IMG/VR virus record: IMGVR_UViG_3300033144_007170 | Location: 1-64,000 of that record | Length of the DNA: 64,000 nt | Reading direction: 5' to 3' (one strand) | From: a virus | Shown here: in pieces, positions 13,929-20,441 of the stretch | Numbering within the stretch: the first letter of the stretch is position 1 | Layout of the letters: the number at the start of each line of letters is the position of its first letter | Made by a program: the position numbers and the translations under genes | Notes under the pieces: generated by a model | Told to the model about the DNA's origin: nothing | The model's input: the letters and a program-made list of their open reading frames with translations, nothing else | Databases searched by the model: none

Positions 13929-13957
13929 TATATAGCAGGACTCGTGCCAGTTGTCAA
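13929..13957 (-). promoter_or_regulatory. operon promoter with possible operator in the spacer
   Basis: TTGACA, 17 bp, TATATA with TG before the -10. The spacer has unusually high G+C for this genome and contains GGACTCGTGCCA, about three mismatches from the TGAACTCGTGTTCA motif, so the promoter may be controlled by the same DNA-binding protein. It drives genes from 13895 down to about 10431. Confidence 0.75.
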
Positions 13958-14096
13958 TATAAAAGTAGGCTCCTAACTAACTACGTAAAATCGTTACTGA
14001 AATTAATACTTAAACGGTTTCTTAATCAGATTCTTAAAAATAAGTGTACAAGATTCAGACAGAAATTTTAAGGACCGTACACTTTTAGAAAGGAAA

Positions 14097-14486
14097 TTGA
14101 ATAAAATAAAGGAGTTGTGGAAAGAAAAGGGAAATTCTGGATTCTGTACAATTTTTGCACAGGGAACACGTGTTCAGAAAATGCTTTCTGTTGAAACTAT
14201 ATCAGGTGAAACAATTTCAGTAGAAGTATTCTTTACTGAGACTATTTTAATAGAAATAATTTCAGTTGCAATCATCTCAACTGAAGTATTTTTTACTGAA
14301 ATAATTTCAGTTGAGATCTTTTCACCTGAAGCCATCTCAACTGAAATGAAATCCAAATCGGAACCTACCCCAGTCGAGAGCCTCAAATTGGACAGAATTT
14401 TTCAGATCCTCAAACTGGAACCCACTACAGTCGAGGAACCTGAATTGGACAGGATTTTTTTGATTCCTAAACTGAAACCTAATTAG
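14097..14486 (+). repeat. 15-bp tandem repeats, open on both strands
   Basis: About a dozen degenerate 15-bp units built on TTTCAGTTGAAAT and its near-complement. The plus frame (129 codons, TTG start) gives five-residue units of the form x-I-S-x-E; a minus frame at 14174-14386 gives the same type of unit because the repeat is nearly palindromic. The plus frame has a purine-rich site but would be a rare plus-strand gene. It could be non-coding, such as a protein-binding array. Confidence 0.45.
14163..14176. promoter_or_regulatory. near-palindrome GGAACACGTGTTCA (copy 4)
   Basis: Perfect 12-bp palindrome GAACACGTGTTC, at the left edge of the 15-bp repeat array. Confidence 0.55.
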
Positions 14487-15050
14487 AGCCAAAGAGCAGC
14501 CAAGAGACCCTATTATGCCTGATTAGCAAAATCCTTACATAGATTAGAGATATCTAAGTGGGCCTCGCAAAAGCTCTCTGAGCAAAATTTTTATTTGGAA
14601 CGATATTAATAGCTTACGCATACTGCTCATTTGAGCATAATAAACCCCCAATTATAAGCACACAAAAGCAGGTTCAATTTTCGTAGATTTTCTCGGAATC
14701 TTAAGTAGAAACCTAATTTTAGTCGAGAGATCCAAATTGGACAGGATTTTTCGGAAATCCACAGGGTGCAAGGAGAAGGAGGAGGGGGGGGTGCAAGGAG
14801 AAGGAGGAGGGGGTAGATTATGTATAAGATTAGACTGTTTGAGGGCTTTAATGACTATAGATAGTGTATTTACAGGGGTATGGGGGGTAAATATATCTTT
14901 AGGATAATTGAGGAAGGGTGTTTTTACTTTACCATTTAAAGATATAGCATAGAAGTTTATAGGGGGTATTAAGTTTTCTCTTATAGTAAATACCTCCGCC
15001 GGCGCCATAACCTACGGGCGTTTATGTAATACATAATACCTTCTTACCTC
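14487..15050. other. poorly coding region with short repeats
   Basis: No convincing gene. A 118-codon minus frame (14652-15008) has no ribosome site and crosses a repeat. Present are degenerate copies of AGTCGAGAG...CAAATTGGACAG (near 14371, 14431 and 14722), and near 14981-15034 a 17-codon frame after AGGAGG that looks like the stump of a gene. Confidence 0.5.
14766..14813. repeat. two-unit purine-rich tandem repeat
   Basis: Two copies of a ~24-bp unit beginning GTGCAAGGAGAAGGAGGAGG. Purine-only runs like this can be slippage products or binding sites; no function is evident. Confidence 0.8.
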
Positions 15051-15054
15051 CTTT

Positions 15055-15183
15055 TCATATTTCTGTTAAGATAACATACAACCCCACACAAACCGCCCCC
15101 AAAGACAAACGCCATAATTGATGGGTTGATTGCCCGTAGGAGATGAAATAAATTGCGCTGTATAATAAAATTGCGTTTAGCAT
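15055..15183 (-). CDS. 42-residue membrane protein
   Basis: Two hydrophobic stretches (ILLYSAIYFISYG and LSLGAVCVGLYVILTEI). The start overlaps the upstream stop codon. A holin-like shape, but this size also fits many small phage membrane proteins. Confidence 0.5.
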   Translation of the reverse strand: MLNAILLYSAIYFISYGQSTHQLWRLSLGAVCVGLYVILTEI

Positions 15184-15488
15184 AATAGTCCTTTCTGTTT
15201 GGCGCTATCTTTGGCCGCCGTGATTTCTTTCTTCATATCTTTTGAAATAGTTACTCTGTGTATTTCCCCCCGATCATCTGTGATCTCAAATTTAACAAAA
15301 TGAAGATATTCTATTATTTCAACTTTAGCCTTCGTGGTTCTGCCCGCCTTAGTTTGTTCCTCCCTATATTCTTTTGGAGATATAGGAAGAACCGTAAAGT
15401 ACCCCGGGCCTTCTGTATTTTGAAAATTCAATACGATACAATCAAATTTACGAATCTTCTGATATTCTCGGCCTTCAAATATAACCAT
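15177..15488 (-). CDS. unknown 103-residue protein
   Basis: Start at the ATG after GGGAGGG; the longer frame would overlap the upstream gene. Beta-rich (KFDCIVLNFQNTEGPGYFTV) then a helical, Lys-rich end. Not recognised. Confidence 0.55.
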   Translation of the reverse strand: MVIFEGREYQKIRKFDCIVLNFQNTEGPGYFTVLPISPKEYREEQTKAGRTTKAKVEIIEYLHFVKFEITDDRGEIHRVTISKDMKKEITAAKDSAKQKGLLC

Positions 15489-15522
15489 TTTATTTACCCT
15501 CCCGTTTAATACAACTGATATT

Positions 15523-15810
15523 TTAAAATTTCCGGTGTAACGAATTAATAAAGTCCCATACCTCTTTATCAAATACTGTTTCCATTGCCTTTTCAAAAAT
15601 AAAATGTGTTGCATCATCGTTGACCCAACCGTCTTGGGAAAAATCTTCTACATATTTTTGACATATAATCTGAAGGGGTTTAAGGTTTGGCGCAAGTGTC
15701 GGTTTTGGTAAAGCCTGCACCCGCTCTTCCTCTTTACGCTTATTTATTTCTGCTTGTAATTCTTCTATACTCATATTCTCAAGCAAAGGTCCTTGTTTCC
15801 ATTCAGTCAT
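15523..15810 (-). CDS. unknown 95-residue protein
   Basis: N-terminal helix (MSIEELQAEINKRKEEERV), Pro/Lys linker, then aromatic-rich segment ending ETVFDKEVWDFINSLH. Not recognised. Confidence 0.55.
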   Translation of the reverse strand: MTEWKQGPLLENMSIEELQAEINKRKEEERVQALPKPTLAPNLKPLQIICQKYVEDFSQDGWVNDDATHFIFEKAMETVFDKEVWDFINSLHRKF

Positions 15811-15811
15811 G

Positions 15812-16093
15812 TTATCTCCTTTTCTTAATAAAAATTAAACAGGTTAGTCCTTCTGAATCTATTACTATTTTAGGCTCGGCAATACGGACGTTTAAAAAAA
15901 GAGCTTTTCCCGCCAACTCCCCCTGTAGTCTCAGGTCGGCAAGAATATTCTTATCCTCATCCCCCGTATACACAGGATCCTCTGCACCCAGTAATTTACC
16001 CCAATTAATAGACATTAAATCTTCTTCTCTCACTGTAATTTCATCTTCCTTCCCAGTATTGGGTATAAGTTTTATTTTTGGGTATGCTGGCAT
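15812..16093 (-). CDS. unknown 93-residue protein
   Basis: ATG after AAAGGAGGCATAAA. Mixed beta/helical (YPKIKLIPNTGKEDEITVRE; GELAGKALFLNVRIAEP). Not recognised. Confidence 0.55.
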   Translation of the reverse strand: MPAYPKIKLIPNTGKEDEITVREEDLMSINWGKLLGAEDPVYTGDEDKNILADLRLQGELAGKALFLNVRIAEPKIVIDSEGLTCLIFIKKRR

Positions 16094-16094
16094 T

Positions 16095-16364
16095 TTATGC
16101 CTCCTTTCCTTCTGCTTTGTTAATTGCTTCTTTAAGATCTTTGTAAACATTACCGTCAGCTCTGTCGAGACCCTCTAAAAACCCCTTGGCTGCTTTACAG
16201 GCTATTAGTAATTCCGGAGCGCCGCCGATTAAATTACCATACTCTTGATAACACGGGGACAGGGTACAAACAGTTTTAGGTATCGGTTTACGCCCTATAT
16301 CTCTTACTGTAAAACGAATATCGTCGTATTTCCATGCTTTATTATAATCCCAATAAGATAACAT
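16095..16364 (-). CDS. unknown 89-residue protein
   Basis: ATG chosen at MLSYWDYNKAW after AGGAGAG. Contains PKTVCTLSPCYQEYG and a C-terminal helix (LLIACKAAKGFLEGLDRADG). Stop abuts the next gene. Not recognised. Confidence 0.5.
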   Translation of the reverse strand: MLSYWDYNKAWKYDDIRFTVRDIGRKPIPKTVCTLSPCYQEYGNLIGGAPELLIACKAAKGFLEGLDRADGNVYKDLKEAINKAEGKEA

Positions 16365-16365
16365 T

Positions 16366-16575
16366 TTAATTTTTTCTCCTCTCCTCCCCTTCTTTTTCTT
16401 CTTCAGATAAAAGGTTGACTGGATACTCATTTATGCAGCCATAATCGCCGTGAGTTTCCACTATTTTGAAGACCTTGTCGCCTAACAATCGATCCGACAA
16501 CGCTTGATTTTTATCTGTATAGGTTCCGACTAACTGTCCATGCCTTCTTATCATGTACTTACACATATTGTTCAT
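16366..16575 (-). CDS. unknown 69-residue protein
   Basis: Short protein with KYMIRRHGQLVGTYTDKNQA and an acidic, Lys-rich tail (LLSEEEKEGEERRKN). Not recognised. Confidence 0.5.
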   Translation of the reverse strand: MNNMCKYMIRRHGQLVGTYTDKNQALSDRLLGDKVFKIVETHGDYGCINEYPVNLLSEEEKEGEERRKN

Positions 16576-16608
16576 ACTGGATACTGGGCCGCCCTCCTTT
16601 TTTTCTTC

Positions 16609-16622
16609 TGCACACGTGTGCC
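16609..16622. promoter_or_regulatory. near-palindrome TGCACACGTGTGCC (copy 5)
   Basis: Intergenic, perfect 12-bp palindrome GCACACGTGTGC between two small genes. Confidence 0.5.
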
Positions 16623-16623
16623 T

Positions 16624-16974
16624 TTATATCGTAAAAGTCTCTTCCCCGTTCCAGTCTTTGTTTTCGTCTGCTAAGTTTCTATTCACTGCCTGTAAGATAT
16701 ATCCACATAAAGTTATTGTCTCTTTTTTGGATTCCCATTGTTCTGGAGATATAATATCCCCTATAGCTAAGAAATTAAAATCTGTCCTTCCCTTAAGGCT
16801 CCTATACGCTACCCTCCCCGATAATTTTACTTTGGGGGCATACCACACACTTTGGTCCGCATCTTCTGTATAGGGTAAAGGCAGTTGATTGTATCTTAGC
16901 ATTTTAATTTTGGTTATTTTCATCCTTTGGGCTCCCCGAACTATTACTTTCTTTGCTTCTATTTTAATCGCCAC
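16624..16974 (-). CDS. unknown 116-residue protein
   Basis: Basic, beta-rich (IKIEAKKVIVRGAQRMKITK; WYAPKVKLSGRVAYRSLKGR). Not recognised. Confidence 0.5.
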   Translation of the reverse strand: MAIKIEAKKVIVRGAQRMKITKIKMLRYNQLPLPYTEDADQSVWYAPKVKLSGRVAYRSLKGRTDFNFLAIGDIISPEQWESKKETITLCGYILQAVNRNLADENKDWNGEETFTI

Positions 16975-16995
16975 AATATATCTCCTTCCTTTTTC

Positions 16996-17322
16996 TTATC
17001 TACTTTTCAATCGACGTATTTGCCTATTTCTTTCTTCTATGGTATTTTTTAGAGTTTCTATGAGCTTTTCTTTTTTCTCTACTTCTTCTTCATATGCTTG
17101 TAGTATAACTTTTATGTTTGTATGAGAATCCATTTTCTCTAATTCTTCTTCATATTGTAGTATTAATAGAGGATAATCTGGCAAGGGACACCATTCAGGA
17201 ATACAATCGCTCCTTTTTAAGGTCTTAGAAATTTTTCCGCAATTGGGCTCATTCTGAGCGCCCAAAAACCAATGCTGGCATTTTGAGCATTTTAATATTT
17301 TCATAATTTTCATAATTTTCAT
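16996..17322 (-). CDS. zinc-knuckle plus coiled-coil protein
   Basis: 108 residues. CSKCQHWF and later CGK and CIPEWCPLPDY give Cys pairs near the N-terminus, followed by a long heptad helix (EEEVEKKEKLIETLKNTIEE) and a basic tail. Also note the repeated MKIMKIMK start. Role unknown. Confidence 0.55.
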   Translation of the reverse strand: MKIMKIMKILKCSKCQHWFLGAQNEPNCGKISKTLKRSDCIPEWCPLPDYPLLILQYEEELEKMDSHTNIKVILQAYEEEVEKKEKLIETLKNTIEERNRQIRRLKSR

Positions 17323-17340
17323 AAGACACCTAATTTTAAT

Positions 17341-17499
17341 TTATAGAGTTAAATCTGTTCTGTGCATTAAATACATCCCGACCCTTGTCAGTATATAAAA
17401 CGGAGGCGTTACTGTTGTGTCTATGGATAATAATAGTTTTCCCAGACCGGCAAACATACCCCACGATATTATGTATAATATTTCAGATAGGTGTTTCAT
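17341..17499 (-). CDS. 52-residue membrane-associated protein
   Basis: Overlaps the stop of the upstream gene. An N-terminal hydrophobic helix (SEILYIISWGMFAGLGKLLL) and a second half with a polar helix (YILTRVGMYLMHRTDL). Not recognised. Confidence 0.5.
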   Translation of the reverse strand: MKHLSEILYIISWGMFAGLGKLLLSIDTTVTPPFYILTRVGMYLMHRTDLTL

Positions 17500-17773
17500 A
17501 ATTTTGTTTTCTTTTTAATGCAATCCATCGTTTAACTATTTGTTCGGAGCCCCAACAATTTATAGGAGTTTTGCTGTATAAATAAGATGCGTATGCTTGA
17601 ATATTTCTTAGATTCTCCTCATCCGCTTCCTCTAATGCCCCTACCAAATCATTCTCAAATATTTTGGTTAGAAAATCTCCAGGGTATATTCCTTGGTCTA
17701 TATATCTTCGTATTCCCGGCATCATTCGTTCTGGAATATGCCATTCCCGAAACCTGTAAATTTTATCTGACAT
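17483..17773 (-). CDS. unknown 96-residue protein
   Basis: ATG at MSDKIYRF after GGGAG; earlier starts would overlap the upstream gene. Helical, with RRYIDQGIYPGDFLTKIFEN and a Trp-rich end. Resembles small phage proteins ending in ALKRK but not assigned. Confidence 0.5.
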   Translation of the reverse strand: MSDKIYRFREWHIPERMMPGIRRYIDQGIYPGDFLTKIFENDLVGALEEADEENLRNIQAYASYLYSKTPINCWGSEQIVKRWIALKRKQNYETPI

Positions 17774-17786
17774 TTGACTCCCTTCT

Positions 17787-18017
17787 TTATACTTTCTGCA
17801 CATACGATGATCCATTACTTTCCTCTATGAGTTCAAAATGAGAGTCCTTTGCGGCATTTATTAATAACCCTAACGCTTCCAGAGTTATAACATCCACAGC
17901 ATCTCCCAACACCTCTTCGGAACTATAATCCAAAGTCAGTCCGGCTTTACCTACATTGTCTAAAGTTCCATGTATTCTTACATCTGCTATCTCTACTGTA
18001 ACTTTTAATTGTTTCAT
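17787..18017 (-). CDS. unknown 76-residue protein
   Basis: Alternating strands (KVTVEIADVRIHGTLDNVGK) and a helix (VITLEALGLLINAAKDSHFE), a possible small alpha/beta fold. Not recognised. Confidence 0.5.
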   Translation of the reverse strand: MKQLKVTVEIADVRIHGTLDNVGKAGLTLDYSSEEVLGDAVDVITLEALGLLINAAKDSHFELIEESNGSSYVQKV

Positions 18018-18046
18018 TTTAATTATTCCCTTTTCACTCGTTAGGT

Positions 18047-18346
18047 TTAAAAAGCTAAAGCTTCAAGTTTATGTATTTGTTTTTTCAAAGATTTAACTTT
18101 TTTCGTTTTCATCTCAATTGCTTTTTTGGTAGCAGCGCTCAAAGTATAATGCCAATCTTTCCCTTTCCCGTGATAGTATAGATGCCCTTCTTCTGAATCT
18201 TTGACCATCCCTGAAACAGAAGTTAATTTTACTCTTCTCTTTTGAACGCCTTTAGTAAGCGCATATTTTGTTACGTATACTTCTAATAAATCATTTTCCA
18301 TTTTCTCAGATCCCTTTTTTCTTAATGTTTTTTGGTATCCTGGCAT
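18047..18346 (-). CDS. unknown basic protein
   Basis: 99 residues. Beta segment (YVTKYALTKGVQKRRVKLTS) followed by a Lys-rich helix (MKTKKVKSLKKQIHKLEALA). First gene after the promoter at 18395-18423. Confidence 0.5.
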   Translation of the reverse strand: MPGYQKTLRKKGSEKMENDLLEVYVTKYALTKGVQKRRVKLTSVSGMVKDSEEGHLYYHGKGKDWHYTLSAATKKAIEMKTKKVKSLKKQIHKLEALAF

Positions 18347-18394
18347 TCTTTACCTCTCTTCTTTCCGTTTAATGTAAAATCTCAATTGTGGTTA

Positions 18395-18423
18395 TACATA
18401 ACATAGATAAAAATAAAAGTCAA
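18395..18423 (-). promoter_or_regulatory. sigma-70-type promoter
   Basis: TTGACT, 17 bp, TATGTA with the shared CTATG just before the -10. It serves the run from 18346 leftward. Confidence 0.75.
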
Positions 18424-18577
18424 CAAAAAAGATATATCTATTTAAAGCGCTTATAAGAAGAGTTTTTCTAAAAGGTATATACAGATATAAGGTTACTAAA
18501 GAATGTCGTTTATTTGATAGGATCAGATAGATTTTTAATAGGATTTGAATTTTGTTAGTATAGGATTCTCGAATAAA
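18424..18577. other. AT-rich intergenic region
   Basis: No gene seen between the promoter at 18395 and the end of the next gene. The region upstream of the promoter is A/T-rich, as at 45324-45458, and may be an UP element or spacer. Confidence 0.4.
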
Positions 18578-18772
18578 CTAACTTTGTTCATAAGATTTGC
18601 CAAAATAAGATTTAAATTTTCGTCTTTTGGTTCGCTTTTTTAATAAAAAATCCATATCGGCTATTTTTTCGGGTATAAAAAAAGGAAATGCTGTATCTGA
18701 ATTATTAATATCTTCTACCGCAGAAGAAGATTCTGTACCCTCACTATCAATAATATAAACAACAGTTACCAA
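18578..18772 (-). CDS. unknown 64-residue protein
   Basis: TTG start overlapping the end of the 13-codon frame upstream, behind GGGGG. Acidic first half, very basic end (KKRTKRRKFKSYFGK). Possible nucleic-acid-binding tail. Not recognised. Confidence 0.45.
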   Translation of the reverse strand: MVTVVYIIDSEGTESSSAVEDINNSDTAFPFFIPEKIADMDFLLKKRTKRRKFKSYFGKSYEQS

Positions 18773-18807
18773 GATTCCCCCTCAGCTTTTTTACCAGAAA
18801 AATTCAT
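18766..18807 (-). CDS. possible 13-residue leader peptide
   Basis: MNFSGKKAEGESW after GGGAGG. Its TAA overlaps the TTG start of the next gene, so it may function in translational coupling rather than as a product. Confidence 0.3.
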   Translation of the reverse strand: MNFSGKKAEGESW

Positions 18808-18824
18808 ACGCACCTCCCGAATAA

Positions 18825-18917
18825 TTAACAATTACAGAAAAACATAATAATAAATACCGCAACTACCTCTAAACAAACCACAAAGTGATTGCCCAATAAA
18901 TAAATCAGTATCCCCAT
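18825..18917 (-). CDS. 30-residue membrane peptide
   Basis: AAAGGAG ribosome site. One hydrophobic helix (VVCLEVVAVFIIMFFC) with Cys residues at the end. A small membrane protein of unknown role. Confidence 0.5.
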   Translation of the reverse strand: MGILIYLLGNHFVVCLEVVAVFIIMFFCNC

Positions 18918-18933
18918 AGATTAACTCCTTTTA

Positions 18934-19221
18934 TTATTCTGCATCAATTTTTTTTAAGTCTTCTGCAAGACGTTCTAAAAAGGACGCTTCCCCATCATCC
19001 CCTGACAATAACCTGTCTATACGCTCCGCATAGGTATAGGCGATTTTAAGCGCTCTAACGCCTTCTATGAAATGTTTAATAATTTCCGGAGGAAAATGAT
19101 ACCCGACTTCATCCCCCCATCTGTCCTTTTCCTTGCGCTCGTTATTATCTATGATATTTTCAATATCCTCTGCCATAGCATAGATACGATATTGATTATA
19201 ATCAAAATGGCCGCCGCTCAT
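18934..19221 (-). CDS. MSGGHFDYNQYRI-family phage protein
   Basis: 95 residues. The opening MSGGHFDYNQYRI and the ending AERIDRLLSGDDGEASFLERL are characteristic of a widespread phage family of unknown function; both ends are conserved here. The long middle is helical. Ribosome site strong. Confidence 0.75.
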   Translation of the reverse strand: MSGGHFDYNQYRIYAMAEDIENIIDNNERKEKDRWGDEVGYHFPPEIIKHFIEGVRALKIAYTYAERIDRLLSGDDGEASFLERLAEDLKKIDAE

Positions 19222-19240
19222 TTTATATCCCCTTTTTTTT

Positions 19241-19564
19241 CTATTTAGTTAAATCTTTCGCTTTATCTAAATCAACTTCTTCTGAAATACCAAAAGGCGT
19301 AAATTCCGTTTCTTCCACAGGCTCCGTTACAGATTTAGGAAGCCTAAGCAAAGGCGGATCAGTAAAAAGCGCCAACAACTTCATATACGCTTCAGCACAA
19401 ACGGCTTGCACCCTTTCTTTATCCGGAAGCGACATAGAAGATTCATAATTTGTCTGCATTGCTGAGGCCCCATAAATTTTTCCGTTTATTTCAACGGAAG
19501 GGCCTACAATAACCACTTTTTTGTTTCGGGACCGATCTCTCTTTTTTGTTTTTTTCTCTGGCAT
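19241..19564 (-). CDS. unknown 107-residue protein
   Basis: Start at MPEKKTKKRDRSRN after GGGAG. The basic N-terminus is followed by a beta-helix mixture (VVIVGPSVEINGKIYGASAM; VQAVCAEAYMKLLALF). Not recognised. Confidence 0.5.
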   Translation of the reverse strand: MPEKKTKKRDRSRNKKVVIVGPSVEINGKIYGASAMQTNYESSMSLPDKERVQAVCAEAYMKLLALFTDPPLLRLPKSVTEPVEETEFTPFGISEEVDLDKAKDLTK

Positions 19565-19580
19565 ACACTCTCCCTTTTTC

Positions 19581-19594
19581 TGCACACGCGTTCG
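19581..19594. promoter_or_regulatory. near-palindrome TGCACACGCGTTCG (copy 6)
   Basis: Intergenic, between the genes ending at 19597 and starting at 19564. One base differs from the core (ACACGCGT). Confidence 0.45.
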
Positions 19595-19596
19595 TT

Positions 19597-19833
19597 TTAT
19601 TCTTCCAAGTTTCTTTCTAAACTATCTATCAACTCGACCTGTAAGGCCTCGATTTCTTTATAAAGCCTATCCTTTTCCTTTTTTAATTCCTCAATTAATT
19701 TTTGAACCCGGTACGCCGCATCCTCTCTAAATAATATAGGAGCTACATGAGGAGCCCTGTCGTAATATCTTTTTAAGATACATAAAATTTCATTTATTTG
19801 TACGGTATCTATTTGTACGGTATCTTGATTCAT
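19597..19833 (-). CDS. unknown coiled-coil protein
   Basis: 78 residues from MNQDTVQIDTV (a 12-bp repeat duplicates TVQI). A long acidic-basic helix (VQKLIEELKKEKDRLYKEIE) covers half the chain. Not recognised. Confidence 0.5.
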   Translation of the reverse strand: MNQDTVQIDTVQINEILCILKRYYDRAPHVAPILFREDAAYRVQKLIEELKKEKDRLYKEIEALQVELIDSLERNLEE

Positions 19834-19985
19834 ACTTTTCCCTTTTTTTTTCTTATTGCCAAAATTAAGAGAATGGTAATAAATAAAAGCAAGGCTACTG
19901 CCGGAAATAGTATAAAACAAAAAAAGCTAAAAACAAGTAGAACTCCTATTACTATTCCCCATAATATTGCTTTTAATACACCCAT
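19830..19985 (-). CDS. 51-residue two-helix membrane protein
   Basis: ATG at MGVLKAILWG. Two hydrophobic helices (WGIVIGVLLVFSFFCFIL; VALLLFITILLILAI) and a basic end RKKKGKV. Long upstream reading through the pentapeptide gene is an antisense artefact. A 4-base overlap couples it to the next gene. Confidence 0.55.
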   Translation of the reverse strand: MGVLKAILWGIVIGVLLVFSFFCFILFPAVALLLFITILLILAIRKKKGKV

Positions 19986-19995
19986 TTTTATTCCC

Positions 19996-20346
19996 CTAAA
20001 AATCAGTTTCGGAAAGATTTGCACCGGAAAGATCAGCACCGGAAAGATCAGCCATGTAAAGGTTTGCGCCGGAAAGATTTGCACCGAAAAGATCAGCACC
20101 GGAAAGATTTGCACCGGAAAGATCCGCCGTAGAAAGATTTGCACCGGAAAGATTTGCACCGGAAAGATTTGCACCGGAAAGATTTGCACCGGAAAGATCA
20201 GCACCGGAAAGATCAGCCATGTAAAGGTTTGCGCCGGAAAGATTGATTTTTACTTTGAGCGCTGCTACAACTGCCGCTTTGAGTGTTTTGGCTTCGACAT
20301 CTAATATCAGCCTATTGCTGACCCGGTGTCTTATTTTAATTTCCAT
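19996..20346 (-). CDS. pentapeptide-repeat protein
   Basis: 116 residues. A 35-residue lead ([20 protein letters not shown]) is followed by about 16 tandem pentads of the A-(D/N)-L-S-G type, e.g. [11 protein letters not shown]. Such proteins form a right-handed beta helix that can mimic DNA and protect gyrase or bind polymerase. The same lead segment is common in phage pentapeptide proteins. First gene behind the promoter at 20409. Confidence 0.9.
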   Translation of the reverse strand: MEIKIRHRVSNRLILDVEAKTLKAAVVAALKVKINLSGANLYMADLSGADLSGANLSGANLSGANLSGANLSTADLSGANLSGADLFGANLSGANLYMADLSGADLSGANLSETDF

Positions 20347-20408
20347 ACTTGCTCCTCCCTTTTTAAACCTCTAAGTATTTATTTAGACATTTTTGCTTTG
20401 TTAAAGAG

Positions 20409-20437
20409 TACATAGCATAGCTAAGAGTAAAAGTCAA
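20409..20437 (-). promoter_or_regulatory. sigma-70-type promoter
   Basis: TTGACT, 17 bp, TATGTA preceded by TG. Directly downstream of the large terminase stop, it starts a new transcript at the pentapeptide-repeat gene. Confidence 0.8.
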
Positions 20438-20441
20438 CAAA

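Noticed and set aside
14652-15008. 118-codon minus frame
   Set aside because: No ribosome site, proline/serine low complexity, and it crosses a tandem repeat.
15687-16178. 163-codon plus-strand frame
   Set aside because: Antisense to three minus genes with good starts; hydrophobic, low-complexity shadow.
19830-20204. 124-codon minus frame beginning [11 protein letters not shown]
   Set aside because: It is a frame-shifted reading of the pentapeptide repeats; only its last 51 codons (from 19985) have a start and ribosome site.
19798-20304. 168-codon plus frame with [11 protein letters not shown] repeats
   Set aside because: Antisense artefact of the 15-bp pentapeptide repeat.
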